Origin: Nocardia sp. NBC_00416
GTDB taxonomy: Bacteria; Actinomycetota; Actinomycetes; Mycobacteriales; Mycobacteriaceae
Direction: 5' to 3'
Length of the DNA: 64,000 bases
Assembly (NCBI RefSeq): GCF_036032445.1
Contig: NZ_CP107932.1
Coordinates: 7,194,501-7,258,500 of the forward strand
A model generated the notes under the pieces. The model made no database searches. It was not told where the DNA came from and saw only the letters and a list, made by a program, of their open reading frames with translations. Below are positions 15,147 to 24,675 of this stretch, piece by piece. Both the position numbers and the translations under genes were made by a program. The first letter of the stretch is position 1. Each line of letters starts with the position of its first letter.

Positions 15147-17549
15147 TCAGCGGACCAGTAGCGCGACCGGAAGCCGGGCGAACAATTTCTCCGTGCGGGC
15201 GCGGTTCTGGAACGTGTGACCGGTGAGCCGGTCGGTCCAGGACCCGCCGGAGAGCTCGATATAGGTATCGCCCCAGCCGGTTTCACCGATCGCGACACTG
15301 TGCCGGGTGACCGCCACGATGATCTCGGGCTCGCCGCCGACCCGGCCCCGCGCGAAGGCCACCAGTTTGTCGGCGTGCTCGCCGTGCCCGAACACCGGGG
15401 TATAGGTACCGCCGACGAAGCACTCCGGGCGTTCGCGGCGCAACCACAGCGCGTAGGCCACCAGCCACATCTTCGCCGCGCCCGTGATGTCCAGTGGCGG
15501 AGTGGTGGTGAGGGTGTGCAGCATCCCGGACCGGGACCCGAAATCCACCGGCCGCCGATTGTCCGGATCGACCAGTGAATCCTCCCAGACCTCGCAGCCC
15601 TGATAGATATCCGGTATGCCCGGTGCGCACAGCTGCAGCAGCTTCTGCGCCAGCGAATCCGACCAGGCATGCGGCGCGAGATCGTGCGCGAGATCGGTGA
15701 GCTGGCGGCCGACCGGACCGTCGATCACTTGATCGAGCCAGGAGTGCACCGCGTTCTCGAATTCGGTATCGGGTTCCTCCCAGGAGGTGTGCTCCCCGGA
15801 TTCGCGCATCGCCTTCTCGGCGAAGCGGTGCACCCGGTCGCGCAGCCCGGGCACCGAGGGGGCGGGGCGGCCGTCGGCCGGCCACATTCCGAACATGTTC
15901 TGCAGCAGGAACAGTGCCGTCGCCCCGTCCGGCGCCGGGAGCTTCTCCAGCCACAGGGTCACCGCCCGCGCCCACATTCGCGGTACCTGCGACAGCACGC
16001 CGATCCGCGCCCGCACATCTTCCCCGCGTTTGGTGTCGTGCGTGGAAAGGGTGGTCATCGACGCGGGCCAGCGCCGCGCGCGCGAAGCGTTGGCGAGATG
16101 GAATTCGTTGACGGTGCGCCCGAACCTGGCCGGATTGCCGCCGATCTCCTGGAGCGACACCAGTCGCACGGCGCGATAGAACAGGATGTCCTCCACGGCT
16201 TTCGCGCCGATCGCGTTGCTCACCTGATGGAACCGGGTCCACGCGGTACCGCCGGCGGTCAACGCCATGATCAGGATGGCCAACGGCACCCGCAGCTCGG
16301 CATTGCGTTTCTCCACCTCGGCGACCACCGCGCTGATCATGCCGGCCAGCGGGGTGTAGTCGGCGCGCGCGACGGGCAGGAACGACAGCACCTCGATGGT
16401 GGCGTTGCTGAGGGCCATGGTGTCGAAATCGTCGGCGCCCGCGTCGGCTTTGATCGCGGTCACCAGTCGCCGCATCTCCGGGACGAGGATGCTCTCGGCC
16501 ACCGCGCGTTTGATGCGGTGCTCCTTCTCCCCGACCCAGACGCGGTCACTGCCGTGGCCGGTGATGTGGCGGGACAGTTCGGTGAGGATCGGTTCCCCCG
16601 CGGGTTCGAGCAGGACGCCGCCGAAATCCGCGACACCGTCGTAGCCGGTGGTGCCGTCGATCGGCAGCGTGGGGTCGAGAGGTTCCCGGTTGGCCAGGGT
16701 CTTCTCCACCAGCAGCAGCCGATTGGGTCCGATCAGGGTGCGCAACCGCTGGAGGTATTCGGCCGGATCGGCGAGTCCGTCCGGGTGGTCGACGCGGACG
16801 CCGTCGATCAGATCGTGTTCGCACCAGGCGGCCAGTTCCCGGTGGGTCGCCTCGAATACCTGCGGGTCCTCCTGGCGCAGCGCGGCCAGTCCGCTGATGG
16901 AGCAGTACCGCCGGTATCCGCAGATCCCCGATTTCCAGCTGACCAGCCGATAGTGCTGCTTATCGTGGATCCGCAGCGCGTTGTCGCCGTCGGTGCCGGG
17001 GGCGATCGGGAAACGGAGTTCGTGCAGGGCCAGCAGCGGTTCGGGGCCGGTCCGGTCGACAGTGAGGGCGGCCGGATCGTTCGCGCCGCGCAGCACCGGA
17101 AGCGCCAGGCGTCCGCCCACGCCGTTGCCGGGACTCCAGTCGATATCGAAGAACGAGGCGAACTGGGATTTGCGGCCGTACTGCAGCACATGCCACCACC
17201 ACATGTTCTGCTGCGGATCCGCGACCCCGACATGGTTGGGCACCAGATCCATGATCAGCCCCATACCGCGGTCGTGTACTTCGTCGGAGAGGTTCTTGAG
17301 TCCGACCGGTCCCCCCAGCGCGGGGGAGACAGTGGTGGGGTCGATGACGTCGTATCCGTGGGTGGAGCCGCGCGCGGCGGCCATGACCGGGGACAGGTAG
17401 ATATGCGAAACACCCAGTTGTTGAAGGTATTCCGCGATGGCCGCGGCCTGGATGAAGGTGAGGCCGTCCGGTCGCAGCTGTAGCCGGTAGGTGCTGCGGA
17501 CCGGAGTGACGCGCGGATTGCGGCGGAAGCTCGGCGGGTCTGCGGGCAT
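15147..17549 (-). CDS. treY: Malto-oligosyltrehalose synthase
   Basis: An 800-residue GH13 enzyme that isomerises the reducing-end alpha-1,4 bond of maltodextrins to alpha-1,1, making maltooligosyltrehalose. Characteristic segments are the N-terminal STYRLQLRPDGLTF, the barrel motifs DLVPNHVG and VRVDHPDGLADP, and the later STHDTKRGEDVRARI and LCAPGIPDIYQG. Its partner TreZ releases trehalose and TreX debranches glycogen; in mycobacteria all three are adjacent, but here treY is alone and a truncated cupin gene takes the upstream position. The length fits the family. Confidence 0.93.
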   Translation of the reverse strand: MPADPPSFRRNPRVTPVRSTYRLQLRPDGLTFIQAAAIAEYLQQLGVSHIYLSPVMAAARGSTHGYDVIDPTTVSPALGGPVGLKNLSDEVHDRGMGLIMDLVPNHVGVADPQQNMWWWHVLQYGRKSQFASFFDIDWSPGNGVGGRLALPVLRGANDPAALTVDRTGPEPLLALHELRFPIAPGTDGDNALRIHDKQHYRLVSWKSGICGYRRYCSISGLAALRQEDPQVFEATHRELAAWCEHDLIDGVRVDHPDGLADPAEYLQRLRTLIGPNRLLLVEKTLANREPLDPTLPIDGTTGYDGVADFGGVLLEPAGEPILTELSRHITGHGSDRVWVGEKEHRIKRAVAESILVPEMRRLVTAIKADAGADDFDTMALSNATIEVLSFLPVARADYTPLAGMISAVVAEVEKRNAELRVPLAILIMALTAGGTAWTRFHQVSNAIGAKAVEDILFYRAVRLVSLQEIGGNPARFGRTVNEFHLANASRARRWPASMTTLSTHDTKRGEDVRARIGVLSQVPRMWARAVTLWLEKLPAPDGATALFLLQNMFGMWPADGRPAPSVPGLRDRVHRFAEKAMRESGEHTSWEEPDTEFENAVHSWLDQVIDGPVGRQLTDLAHDLAPHAWSDSLAQKLLQLCAPGIPDIYQGCEVWEDSLVDPDNRRPVDFGSRSGMLHTLTTTPPLDITGAAKMWLVAYALWLRRERPECFVGGTYTPVFGHGEHADKLVAFARGRVGGEPEIIVAVTRHSVAIGETGWGDTYIELSGGSWTDRLTGHTFQNRARTEKLFARLPVALLVR

Positions 17550-17738
17550 ACGGTTCTCGGTCGGGGTCCTGAGGTGGCGCGGTGGGCAGGTGGGCGCCTC
17601 TGGTGGCGCGGATATGCGGAGACTGCCGGGTCAGCCCGGGTGATAGGCGTCGCCCGGTGATCGGGCACTGCTCGCGTGCATGGAGACGACACTAGCGTGA
17701 TCTCGGCGCACGGATACCGTCGGCCGTTGGGCGGTTGT

Positions 17739-18095
17739 TCAGTTCAGTGCCGGTGAATCCGTCCAGCGGCGCGCGTAGCCGGTTCGCCGGGCGATTGCGG
17801 CGAGACTCCCCAGTATCGCTCGCTGCAGCCAGGCTGGTATTCCGGCCAGGTAGCCGTCCTGTAGGTTCCAGAGCAGGGCGAGTGCCAATGGGTTGCGTGG
17901 AATCCCGGAGCGGGTGGTCGCGCCCGCGCCGTCCAGGGCGCTCCACAGCGTGAACATGTCCAGATGCCGCAACAGCGGACGGATCTCGTGGTCGAGCACG
18001 GTATCGGGCGACTCGTTCCAGAATTCGTGCACTGCCCGGGCCGGTGCGTGCACGGTATCGCCGGGGCCGGCCGGGTGTCGGGCGCGCGGCGGCAT
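17739..18095 (-). pseudogene. 5'-truncated cupin-domain gene
   Basis: The 118-residue frame begins inside a cupin: GPGDTVHAPARAVHEFWNES matches the second half of the conserved barrel (G-D-x-x-x-x-P-x-x-x-x-H). It continues through a C-terminal helical segment typical of larger cupin proteins (RNPLALALLWNLQDGYLAG). The first cupin motif and all preceding strands are missing, because the start lies only 70 bases from bioA and no cupin sequence precedes it. The protein might still be made, but it cannot form a complete barrel. It probably marks an old deletion between treY and bioA. Confidence 0.5.
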
Positions 18096-18101
18096 TGGTA
18101 A

Positions 18102-18118
18102 CTTGAACGGCGTTCAAG
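18102..18118. promoter_or_regulatory. BioQ-type operator upstream of bioA
   Basis: CTTGAACGGCGTTCAAG is palindromic with 8-base arms and a 1-base centre. It matches the TGAAC-N3-GTTCA form known for the actinobacterial biotin repressor BioQ. It lies 46 bases before the bioA GTG at 18165 and also close to the cupin remnant start. Confidence 0.75.
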
Positions 18119-18164
18119 ACGCTGTGCGGCTGTGACCGGTCGCGCTCCGACGTGGAGGATCACC

Positions 18165-19457
18165 GTGCCCGCTGCCGCCCCCGCAGGACTCACCGCCGCG
18201 CAGATCTCCGACCTCGACGCGCGCTATGTCTGGCATCCGTACGGCGGGTTCCCGGCCACCACCGAACCGCTCGTCGTCACCGCCGCCGCCGGCACCCGGC
18301 TGACACTGGCCGACGGCCGGCAACTGGTGGACGGAATGAGCTCCTGGTGGGCCGCGGTGCACGGCTACCGGCACCCGGTGCTCGACGAGGCACTGGTGGC
18401 GCAGTCGCGGCGGATGAGCCATGTGATGTTCGGCGGGCTCACCCACGAACCGGCCGCCCGGCTGTGCGAACTCCTGGTGCGGCACACCCCGGCCGGGCTC
18501 GACAAGGTGTTCCTGTGCGATTCGGGCTCGGTATCGGTCGAGGTCGCGGTGAAGATGTGCCTGCAGTATTGGCGGTCGGCGGGCCGCCCGGACAAGCGCC
18601 GCCTGCTCACCTGGCGCGGCGGCTACCACGGTGACACCTTCACCCCGATGAGTGTGTGCGACCCCGACGGTGGGATGCACACACTGTGGACCGATGTGCT
18701 GACCGAACAGGTCTTCGTCTCCGCCCCGCCCGCGGACTACCGGGACGACTACGTACGGGAACTGGAGCGGGCCGTGGCCCGGCACGCCGACGAACTGGCG
18801 GCGGTCGTGGTGGAACCGGTGGTCCAGGGCGCCGGGGGGATGCGCTGGCACGATCCTCGCTACCTCGCCGATCTGCGCCGGCTGTGCGACGAACACGGGG
18901 TACTGCTGGTGTTCGACGAGATCGCCACCGGATTCGGCCGCACCGGAAAGCTTTTCGCGGCCGAGCACGCGGGGGTGTCCCCGGATGTGCTGTGCGTCGG
19001 CAAGGCGCTCACGGGCGGATATCTGACGCTGGCCGCGACCCTGTGCACCTCGGAGATCGCCGAGACGATCAGCGCCGCGCACGGCGGTCTCATGCACGGT
19101 CCCACCTTCATGGGCAATCCACTGGCCTGCGCCGTCGCCGTGGCGTCGGTGGAACTGCTGCTGTCGAGGGACTGGCGGGGGGACGTGTCGCGGATCGAAA
19201 CCGAGTTGCGCGCGGGTCTTGCGCCGGCCCGGGACATTCCGGGTGTGGCGGAGGTGCGGGTGCTGGGCGGTATCGGGGTGATCCAACTGGATCGGCCGGT
19301 GGATATGCGTGCCGCCACCGCCGCGGCCACCGCGGCGGGCGCCTGGATCAGGCCGTTCCGGGACCTGATCTACGCGATGCCGCCCTACATCAGTGATTCC
19401 GGTGATATCGCCACCGTCACCGGCGCCATGGTCGCCGCGGCGCGCACCGGGGGGTGA
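18165..19457 (+). CDS. bioA: Adenosylmethionine-8-amino-7-oxononanoate aminotransferase (DAPA synthase)
   Basis: A PLP class-III aminotransferase making 7,8-diaminopelargonic acid from KAPA with SAM as amino donor, the third step of biotin synthesis. Visible marks are [21 protein letters not shown], the aspartate in [12 protein letters not shown] and the PLP lysine K280 in [10 protein letters not shown]. The GTG at 18165 is preceded by GGAGG at 18154-18158 with 6-base spacing. An in-frame GTG at 18132 lacks a ribosome site. A BioQ operator lies upstream and a hairpin terminator follows, so bioA is transcribed alone. Confidence 0.93.
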   Translation: MPAAAPAGLTAAQISDLDARYVWHPYGGFPATTEPLVVTAAAGTRLTLADGRQLVDGMSSWWAAVHGYRHPVLDEALVAQSRRMSHVMFGGLTHEPAARLCELLVRHTPAGLDKVFLCDSGSVSVEVAVKMCLQYWRSAGRPDKRRLLTWRGGYHGDTFTPMSVCDPDGGMHTLWTDVLTEQVFVSAPPADYRDDYVRELERAVARHADELAAVVVEPVVQGAGGMRWHDPRYLADLRRLCDEHGVLLVFDEIATGFGRTGKLFAAEHAGVSPDVLCVGKALTGGYLTLAATLCTSEIAETISAAHGGLMHGPTFMGNPLACAVAVASVELLLSRDWRGDVSRIETELRAGLAPARDIPGVAEVRVLGGIGVIQLDRPVDMRAATAAATAAGAWIRPFRDLIYAMPPYISDSGDIATVTGAMVAAARTGG

Positions 19458-19458
19458 C

Positions 19459-19488
19459 CGAGGGCGGGCACAGCACTGCCCGCCCTCG
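19459..19488. terminator. Bidirectional terminator after bioA
   Basis: A perfect 12-bp stem (CGAGGGCGGGCA at 19459-19470, TGCCCGCCCTCG at 19477-19488) with a 6-base loop lies between the convergent stops of bioA and the DUF2339 gene. A partial third copy of the arm, GCGAGGGCGGGCA, follows directly. Confidence 0.7.
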
Positions 19489-19516
19489 CACCGGCGAGGG
19501 CGGGCATGGGCCGGGA

Positions 19517-21688
19517 TCAGGGCCGCGCGGCCGGGGTCCCCGCGTCCTCCCGCCGGGCGCCCGATTCGGCGAACGCCCGGGCATAACGAGTTCCGGCGAC
19601 CAGCAGCAGGATGCCGACCACGAGGAAAGCGGCCACCCGGATCAGGCCGTCGAGCGTGGCCAGGTCGAACAGGAACAGTTTCGCCAGCGCCGCCGCGGTG
19701 ACCAGCAGCCCGGACCCCAGCGCGACCTTGGCGGCGGTCGGCGATTCGGCGTTCAGCGTGCGCAGGCCGTACAGGAGCGCGGCGAGCGCGCCCGCCATCC
19801 AGACGATGGTGGCGACGCTGTGGCCGATGACGAATCCGTCCGCGGCGCCCGAGATCACCCCGAGCGATACGGTCGCCGCGGTCACCAGGTAGAGCGCCGC
19901 CGCGCTGCCGCCGATCCACAGCAGGGAGACGACGGTGTCGTCGGCGGCCGAGCCGGCGAGCCGTCGCAACCCCCACAGCGCCACCGCGACCACCGCCAGC
20001 CCGGCGATCGCCGACGCCGCGGTTCCGGCGCTCAGGTCGCGTACGGCCGCTGATCCGGTGGCCAGAGATTCCGGGCCGGCGATCGTGAGGAACGCGAGAC
20101 CGCCCAGCATCGCGTAGCCGCCGCCCAATGCGCCGGTGACCCGATTACGGGTCTGTCCCGCGATCGCCAGATAGCAGCCGCCGACAAGGAACAGCCCGAG
20201 CGGGAGGGTGGCGGCAGTGGTGACACCCCAGCAGGTCTCCAGCAGCGCGAACGATCCGGCGACCGCCGCGACGGTCGCGGTATGGCCCGGGATCCGGGCG
20301 ATATCACGGACCTTCGGCAGCAGTGCGGTCGCGGCGACGGCGAGGAGCACGACCGCGTAGCACGACGAGATCACCGTGGCGGCGGGCCGGTCGTACAGCG
20401 CGGGTGCGGCGAGCAGCGGTGTGGTGGCCAGGGCGAAGGTCAGGGCGGCCACGATATCGCCCGGTCGTTTCCGCACCACCACGACGGTGCCGGCCAGCCC
20501 GACCAGCGCGACCCCCACGGCGGCCGCGAGGACCAGCGTGCAACGGCCGGGTCCAGGGTCGCCGACGGCGGCGGCGGCGACGATGGCGATCTGGGTGGCC
20601 AGGACGGCCGGAACTGTCCGGACCACATGCAGGAAAGGCCAGTCGTTCCGGTATTGCACGGGCACACAGGCCAGCTGGAGCACGATCAGGAACGCGAGCA
20701 GGCTCAGTTCGACGCTGACGAACGGGGCCAGCACGGCCGCGCCCGCGACGACGAGCACGGCCAGCGACTGCGAGCGCCACTGCGTGGCCAGGCCGACCCC
20801 CGCGGCGGCCACGCCGAGCGCGGCAGCGAAACCGAGCCCCGGATGCAGCCAGTCGTAGATTGTGGTCATCGCGACCACGTCCAGATAGGCGCCCGCGAAA
20901 CCGGTGGCGGCCAGGGCGGTTCCGCCGACCCGGCCGCCGGTGCGGCGGTAGACGCGCATTCCCGCGCCGATGAGCGCGGCCGAGAACGCCGCACCGGCGA
21001 CGACGCGCGGAACCGGGCCGAATATGCCCGCCTGAGCGGCCAGCACCAGCAGCATCACGACACCGATGAGGGTGACCGCCACGCCCGCGACCGCCAATAC
21101 GCGGCTGATGACGCCCTCACGCTGCCACCACGGTATCCGGGGAACGGCAGGGGGCCGGGGGACCGGTGGGCCGGGCGGAACCCCGGGCGGCGCCACCGGG
21201 TATCGCGGGTACACACCGGCGTACGCACCCGGCGGCGGAGTCGGGCGGCCCGGCCACGGCGGCTGGTGGCCGGCGCTGGGTCCGGGGGCGCCCCGGACAG
21301 CGTGCGCCGGCCGACCGGGTGCGGCGACTCCGGAGGGGGACGCGGTTGCGCCCGGTGTGCGTACCCCGCCGTCGCGCACACCGGGCGTCCCCGCCGCGTC
21401 CGGTGCGGGGACGGTCCGCGCTGCTGTGCCGGTGGCGGTGTCGGCCCGCGGCGGCTGTGCCGCCGCCGATCCGGTGGTCGCCGCCGTGTCGGCCCCGCTC
21501 TTGTCCGCTGAAGGTTCCGTCTCCGCTGGGGGTTCCGGCACGGTGGTGGCCCGCACTTGGCGGTGCAGCGATTCGAGATCGCGCCCGAGGGTGCTCAGCC
21601 GGCCGCTGAGCGCGGTGAAATCTCCGGCGACCGAGGTGAACTCGCCGGAGAGGCGGGCGACCAGCGCCGGATCGATCGAAGTCGTCAT
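19517..21688 (-). CDS. DUF2339 large polytopic membrane protein
   Basis: A 723-residue protein. Residues 1-50 form a helix with heptad-like leucines (FTALSGRLSTLGRDLESLHRQ). About 130 residues of A/P/T-rich disordered linker follow, then WWQREGVISRVLAVAG and some 16-18 hydrophobic segments through the C-terminus. This is the layout of DUF2339, whose function is unknown. The gene lies 100 bases downstream of a response regulator gene on the same strand, so the regulator's promoter may drive it. Only the hairpin shared with bioA follows. Confidence 0.75.
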   Translation of the reverse strand: MTTSIDPALVARLSGEFTSVAGDFTALSGRLSTLGRDLESLHRQVRATTVPEPPAETEPSADKSGADTAATTGSAAAQPPRADTATGTAARTVPAPDAAGTPGVRDGGVRTPGATASPSGVAAPGRPAHAVRGAPGPSAGHQPPWPGRPTPPPGAYAGVYPRYPVAPPGVPPGPPVPRPPAVPRIPWWQREGVISRVLAVAGVAVTLIGVVMLLVLAAQAGIFGPVPRVVAGAAFSAALIGAGMRVYRRTGGRVGGTALAATGFAGAYLDVVAMTTIYDWLHPGLGFAAALGVAAAGVGLATQWRSQSLAVLVVAGAAVLAPFVSVELSLLAFLIVLQLACVPVQYRNDWPFLHVVRTVPAVLATQIAIVAAAAVGDPGPGRCTLVLAAAVGVALVGLAGTVVVVRKRPGDIVAALTFALATTPLLAAPALYDRPAATVISSCYAVVLLAVAATALLPKVRDIARIPGHTATVAAVAGSFALLETCWGVTTAATLPLGLFLVGGCYLAIAGQTRNRVTGALGGGYAMLGGLAFLTIAGPESLATGSAAVRDLSAGTAASAIAGLAVVAVALWGLRRLAGSAADDTVVSLLWIGGSAAALYLVTAATVSLGVISGAADGFVIGHSVATIVWMAGALAALLYGLRTLNAESPTAAKVALGSGLLVTAAALAKLFLFDLATLDGLIRVAAFLVVGILLLVAGTRYARAFAESGARREDAGTPAARP

Positions 21689-21788
21689 GAATCGATGGTC
21701 GGCCGCGGGCGGCCGGGAAGGATGAGTAGGACTACTCGGGGCGGCGCCGGGATCTACCCGATCTCCGGCGGGGGATCACCCGGTGCGA

Positions 21789-22457
21789 TCAGTCGTCGAG
21801 GCCCTGTTCGATCACGTAGCGGGTGAGTTCGACCCGATTGGCGAGCTGGAGTTTACGCAGCGTCGCCTGCACATGGTTCTCGACGGTCCGATGGCTGAGA
21901 TCGAGGCGGGTGGCGATCTGCTTGGCGGACAGGCCTTTGGCGACCATCCGCAGCACCTCGGTCTCGCGATCGGTCAGCGCCGGCCGGTGCGGTGCGCCGG
22001 GATCAGCCGGGACGGTGGCCATCCGGCGGTATTCGCCCAGGACGAGACCGGCCAGGCCGGGCGTGAACACCGCTTGACCAGCGGCGGTGGCGTGGACCGC
22101 GGCGATGAGTTCGGCGGCGGAGGCGCTCTTCACCAGATAGCCGGACGCGCCGGCTTTCACCGCGTCCAGCACATCGTCGCGTTCGTCCGACGCCGACAGC
22201 ACCAGCACCCGGCTGCCCGGTGAGACCCGCAGGACTTCGGCGGTGGCCAGGGCGCCGTTCCCGTCGGGGAGTTGCATATCCATCAACACCACATCCGGTC
22301 TCGTGGCGGCGGCCCGCCGACCGGCGGCCGCGGCGCTCTCGGCGGTGGCGGCCACCCGGAATCCGGCCGCGGCCAGATCACGGGACACCCCTTCCCGCCA
22401 GATCGGATGATCGTCGACCACCATCACCGAAATCGTTTCCGCCGCCTCTTCGGTCAC
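21789..22457 (-). CDS. NarL/LuxR-family response regulator
   Basis: A 222-residue two-component response regulator. The receiver domain has acidic residues D15/D16 in VMVVDDHPIW, the phosphoacceptor D60 in VVLMDMQLPDG and K110 in SGYLVKS. The C-terminal LuxR helix-turn-helix reads LTDRETEVLRMVAKGLSAKQ, then LDLSHRTVENHVQATLRKL. GTG 22457 is supported by AAGGAG 8 bases upstream. The matching HisKA_3 kinase is encoded at 27737-28909 on the same strand, with 5.3 kb of unrelated genes in between; in related genomes such pairs are usually adjacent. Confidence 0.88.
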   Translation of the reverse strand: MTEEAAETISVMVVDDHPIWREGVSRDLAAAGFRVAATAESAAAAGRRAAATRPDVVLMDMQLPDGNGALATAEVLRVSPGSRVLVLSASDERDDVLDAVKAGASGYLVKSASAAELIAAVHATAAGQAVFTPGLAGLVLGEYRRMATVPADPGAPHRPALTDRETEVLRMVAKGLSAKQIATRLDLSHRTVENHVQATLRKLQLANRVELTRYVIEQGLDD

Positions 22458-22608
22458 GCCGCCGCTCCTTCCGGGTGCGGGCGCCGCGCGTTTCTCCGGC
22501 CGGTGCGACCGTGCGGGGCGGGCGCCGGGCAGCCCACGATTCGCTTCCACGGTAGTCGAGAGACACCAGCGAGCCAGGGAGTGCGCGCTGCTGTCGAGTC
22601 GGCGACTC

Positions 22609-22872
22609 TCACTCGGCCACCAGCCGGTCGGTGAGGTCGGCCGGGGTGTCCGGGGGCAGTGTGACGCTTTCGAGCAGCCGCCGCAGCGTAGGCACATCCT
22701 GCGGGTCCACGGGCACCGCGCCGTCGACCAACGCGGTGACGAGATCGACGGCGGCGAGCGAGAGCTCACCCACCAGCACAAGCGTGCGCAGCGAATCCAC
22801 CTTCCCCGGAGGGAGCGCGGGCGCGTACCTCCGCACCTGCTCCACCAGCGTGGAACGATAAGCGTTCTGCAC
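22609..22872 (-). CDS. Hypothetical 87-residue helical protein
   Basis: Not recognised. The frame from GTG 22872 has GAGG 6 bases upstream and strongly GC-rich third positions, so it is likely coding. The product is predicted all-helical and soluble (STLVEQVRRYAPALPPG, RTLVLVGELSLAAVDLVTAL, VPTLRRLLESVTLPPDT), with many leucines and acidic residues. It sits between the secreted hydrolase and the response regulator on the same strand. Confidence 0.5.
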   Translation of the reverse strand: MQNAYRSTLVEQVRRYAPALPPGKVDSLRTLVLVGELSLAAVDLVTALVDGAVPVDPQDVPTLRRLLESVTLPPDTPADLTDRLVAE

Positions 22873-23063
22873 TCTGTTCCTCGTTCTCTCCTGGGCGGGA
22901 CCGCCCGCCGCTCCGGGTGATGGCGAAAGGGAGCTCGGCCGGACGTGTGGCCGTCGGGCATGTTGCGGCAGTGCGACAATGGTCGGTGGGCATACGTCCT
23001 CGACCACGATCGGCGTGGTGACCAGCTCGAGACAGTGGACATCTTCGCTCCGGCGCCGGCCGT

Positions 23064-24284
23064 TTATGGAACCGGGACCATTTCCGGGTGCAGCAGGGTG
23101 GCCGGTGCCTGGGTGAGCTGGTCGTATCGGCCCAGTGCAGTGTTGAAGAAGCTGCGCAGGTAGCCGTTTTGCAGTTCGAGCGAGACGTGCGGATCGACGG
23201 TGCCGACCACTTGCGACGCGACACCGGAGGGCATGAGGTTCGCGGTCACCAGTGGAGCGGCGATCAGCTGGTTGTCGCAGAACGAATGGTGTTGTGCGCC
23301 GTTGAGCCGGAAATGGAATTTCGGTCCGTGACCGGTGGCCCGGAGCTGTTGCCAACCCGGGAAGTCGTCGCGGTCTTCGCCGTCGCCGCTGATGAGCATG
23401 AACGGGCGGTCCAACCCCTCGGTGACGACCGACCCCCACAGGCGGCCATCGAGGTCGGCTGCCGCCGCGATCCGGGGGTCGTCGTGCATTGCCTGGGCCG
23501 CGGTAGCGCCGCCCAAGGAATGTCCGAACATCACGATCTTCGACACGTCGAGTACTCGGGGGAGGTTCGCGGGCAGCGGGTGGCGGTCGGCGTCCGGGTT
23601 GTTCCCCGCGGCGATATCGACGAGTTTGTCGAGCACGAACCGGGTGTCGGCGACCCGCGTCGCCAACGCGGTGAGGATTTGGGCCTCGGCCGCGCCGGGG
23701 TCGGCTGCCGGTGGCAGCAGGCGCTGTTCGACCCGTCCGCCGGGAAATTCCGTCGCGGATGAATCGTAGGTGTGGCTCATGGTGACGACGACGAAACCGT
23801 GGCCGGCGAGATCTTCGGCTTGCGCGGTGCTCAGTTCACGCGGCATGCCCGAGCCCGGTGAGAACACCACCACCGGGCGACGCCCACCCGACACCTCCGC
23901 CGCCGCGCCGACGCCGCCGTGACCGGGCGCCCACGCCCATCGCTTCTCCGGCGAAGCACCGACCTGAATCAGGCTGTCGGCATATACCTGGGCGACGCCC
24001 GGCGAGAGCCATGGCCGCACGGGAACTCCCGCCACATCGGTGGCGGGGTACCAGATACTGACCATCAGCTCACGCGGGTCGGCAGGGCTGTACGGATCGA
24101 GCCGCGAGGCATCGACCAGGTGCAGATCCACCACACCGACCGCCTCGGTGCCGGTTGGCTCGGGCAGGGTCAGGAGGACCGGGACCTGTTGCGACGGTTC
24201 CGGTTCGGCTCGTGCGCCGACATCCGTCGGCGCCAACGCCAATAGGACCAGAACAGACGCAAATCGAAATAGACTCTTCCGCAA
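23064..24284 (-). CDS. Secreted alpha/beta hydrolase (PAF acetylhydrolase/lipase-like)
   Basis: A 406-residue protein with an N-terminal signal sequence (basic LRKSLFR, hydrophobic VLVLLALAP, likely cleavage after GARA). The hydrolase fold shows an oxyanion-region segment VVVFSPGSGMPRE, the nucleophile elbow FGHSLGGATAAQ and a late histidine in AQHHSFCD. The pattern resembles platelet-activating-factor acetylhydrolase-like lipases common in actinobacteria. Translation starts at TTG 24284: GGAGGG lies 6 bases upstream and no ATG fits. It probably hydrolyses short-chain esters outside the membrane. Confidence 0.75.
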   Translation of the reverse strand: MRKSLFRFASVLVLLALAPTDVGARAEPEPSQQVPVLLTLPEPTGTEAVGVVDLHLVDASRLDPYSPADPRELMVSIWYPATDVAGVPVRPWLSPGVAQVYADSLIQVGASPEKRWAWAPGHGGVGAAAEVSGGRRPVVVFSPGSGMPRELSTAQAEDLAGHGFVVVTMSHTYDSSATEFPGGRVEQRLLPPAADPGAAEAQILTALATRVADTRFVLDKLVDIAAGNNPDADRHPLPANLPRVLDVSKIVMFGHSLGGATAAQAMHDDPRIAAAADLDGRLWGSVVTEGLDRPFMLISGDGEDRDDFPGWQQLRATGHGPKFHFRLNGAQHHSFCDNQLIAAPLVTANLMPSGVASQVVGTVDPHVSLELQNGYLRSFFNTALGRYDQLTQAPATLLHPEMVPVP

Positions 24285-24403
24285 TGTGATCCCTCCCCGA
24301 AGTCAGATGCTGCTCGCCCTCGGCCGGTGTAGTCCAGCCCGTGCCTGCGGCAGAAGTTCGCGCGAGCGACTGTGCGAAAACGACTCGTCGAGCAGAAGCC
24401 GGT

Positions 24404-24574
24404 TCATGCACCATCCCCACAGCATTCCTGACAGTATCGGTCCCCGGGTGCGGCCTGCGGCCTCATGGGTGAAAGCCGAGCGCGCCAGCCGGATCGCCGG
24501 ACGAGTTCCAATTCCTCTGGGCCGGTCGGGCGCCACAGCACAGTGGTCGGCTTCTCGTCGTCGTGGATCACCAT
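24404..24574 (-). pseudogene. Possible remnant of a small conserved hypothetical gene
   Basis: In a 390-base stretch without an intact gene, the frame from ATG 24574 encodes PTTVLWRPTGPEELELV followed by RRSGWRA. This resembles the opening of a widespread small protein family (V-L-W/Y-R-P-x-G-x-x-E-L-x-L-I-x-x-S-G-W-x-A-F-P-P-R). After GWRA the expected continuation is absent in all three frames and the frame ends after 25 unrelated residues. I infer a decayed gene. The family recall is from memory, so this is tentative. Confidence 0.35.
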
Positions 24575-24675
24575 GCACCTCTCACTGCGGCCTCGGCTCA
24601 GCGCTGGGCAACGCTGCTCGAACGCGGTGAGCTCCGCCGGGTCTCGGGCGTGAGCGAGCTGCCGGTGAACCGGTT

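Noticed and set aside
15669-17483. 604-codon plus-strand open frame opposite treY
   Set aside because: Shadow of treY codon bias with no recognisable motif or ribosome site.
18114-19976. 620-codon minus-strand open frame opposite bioA and the end of the DUF2339 gene
   Set aside because: Antisense to bioA, crosses the terminator hairpin and has no family match.
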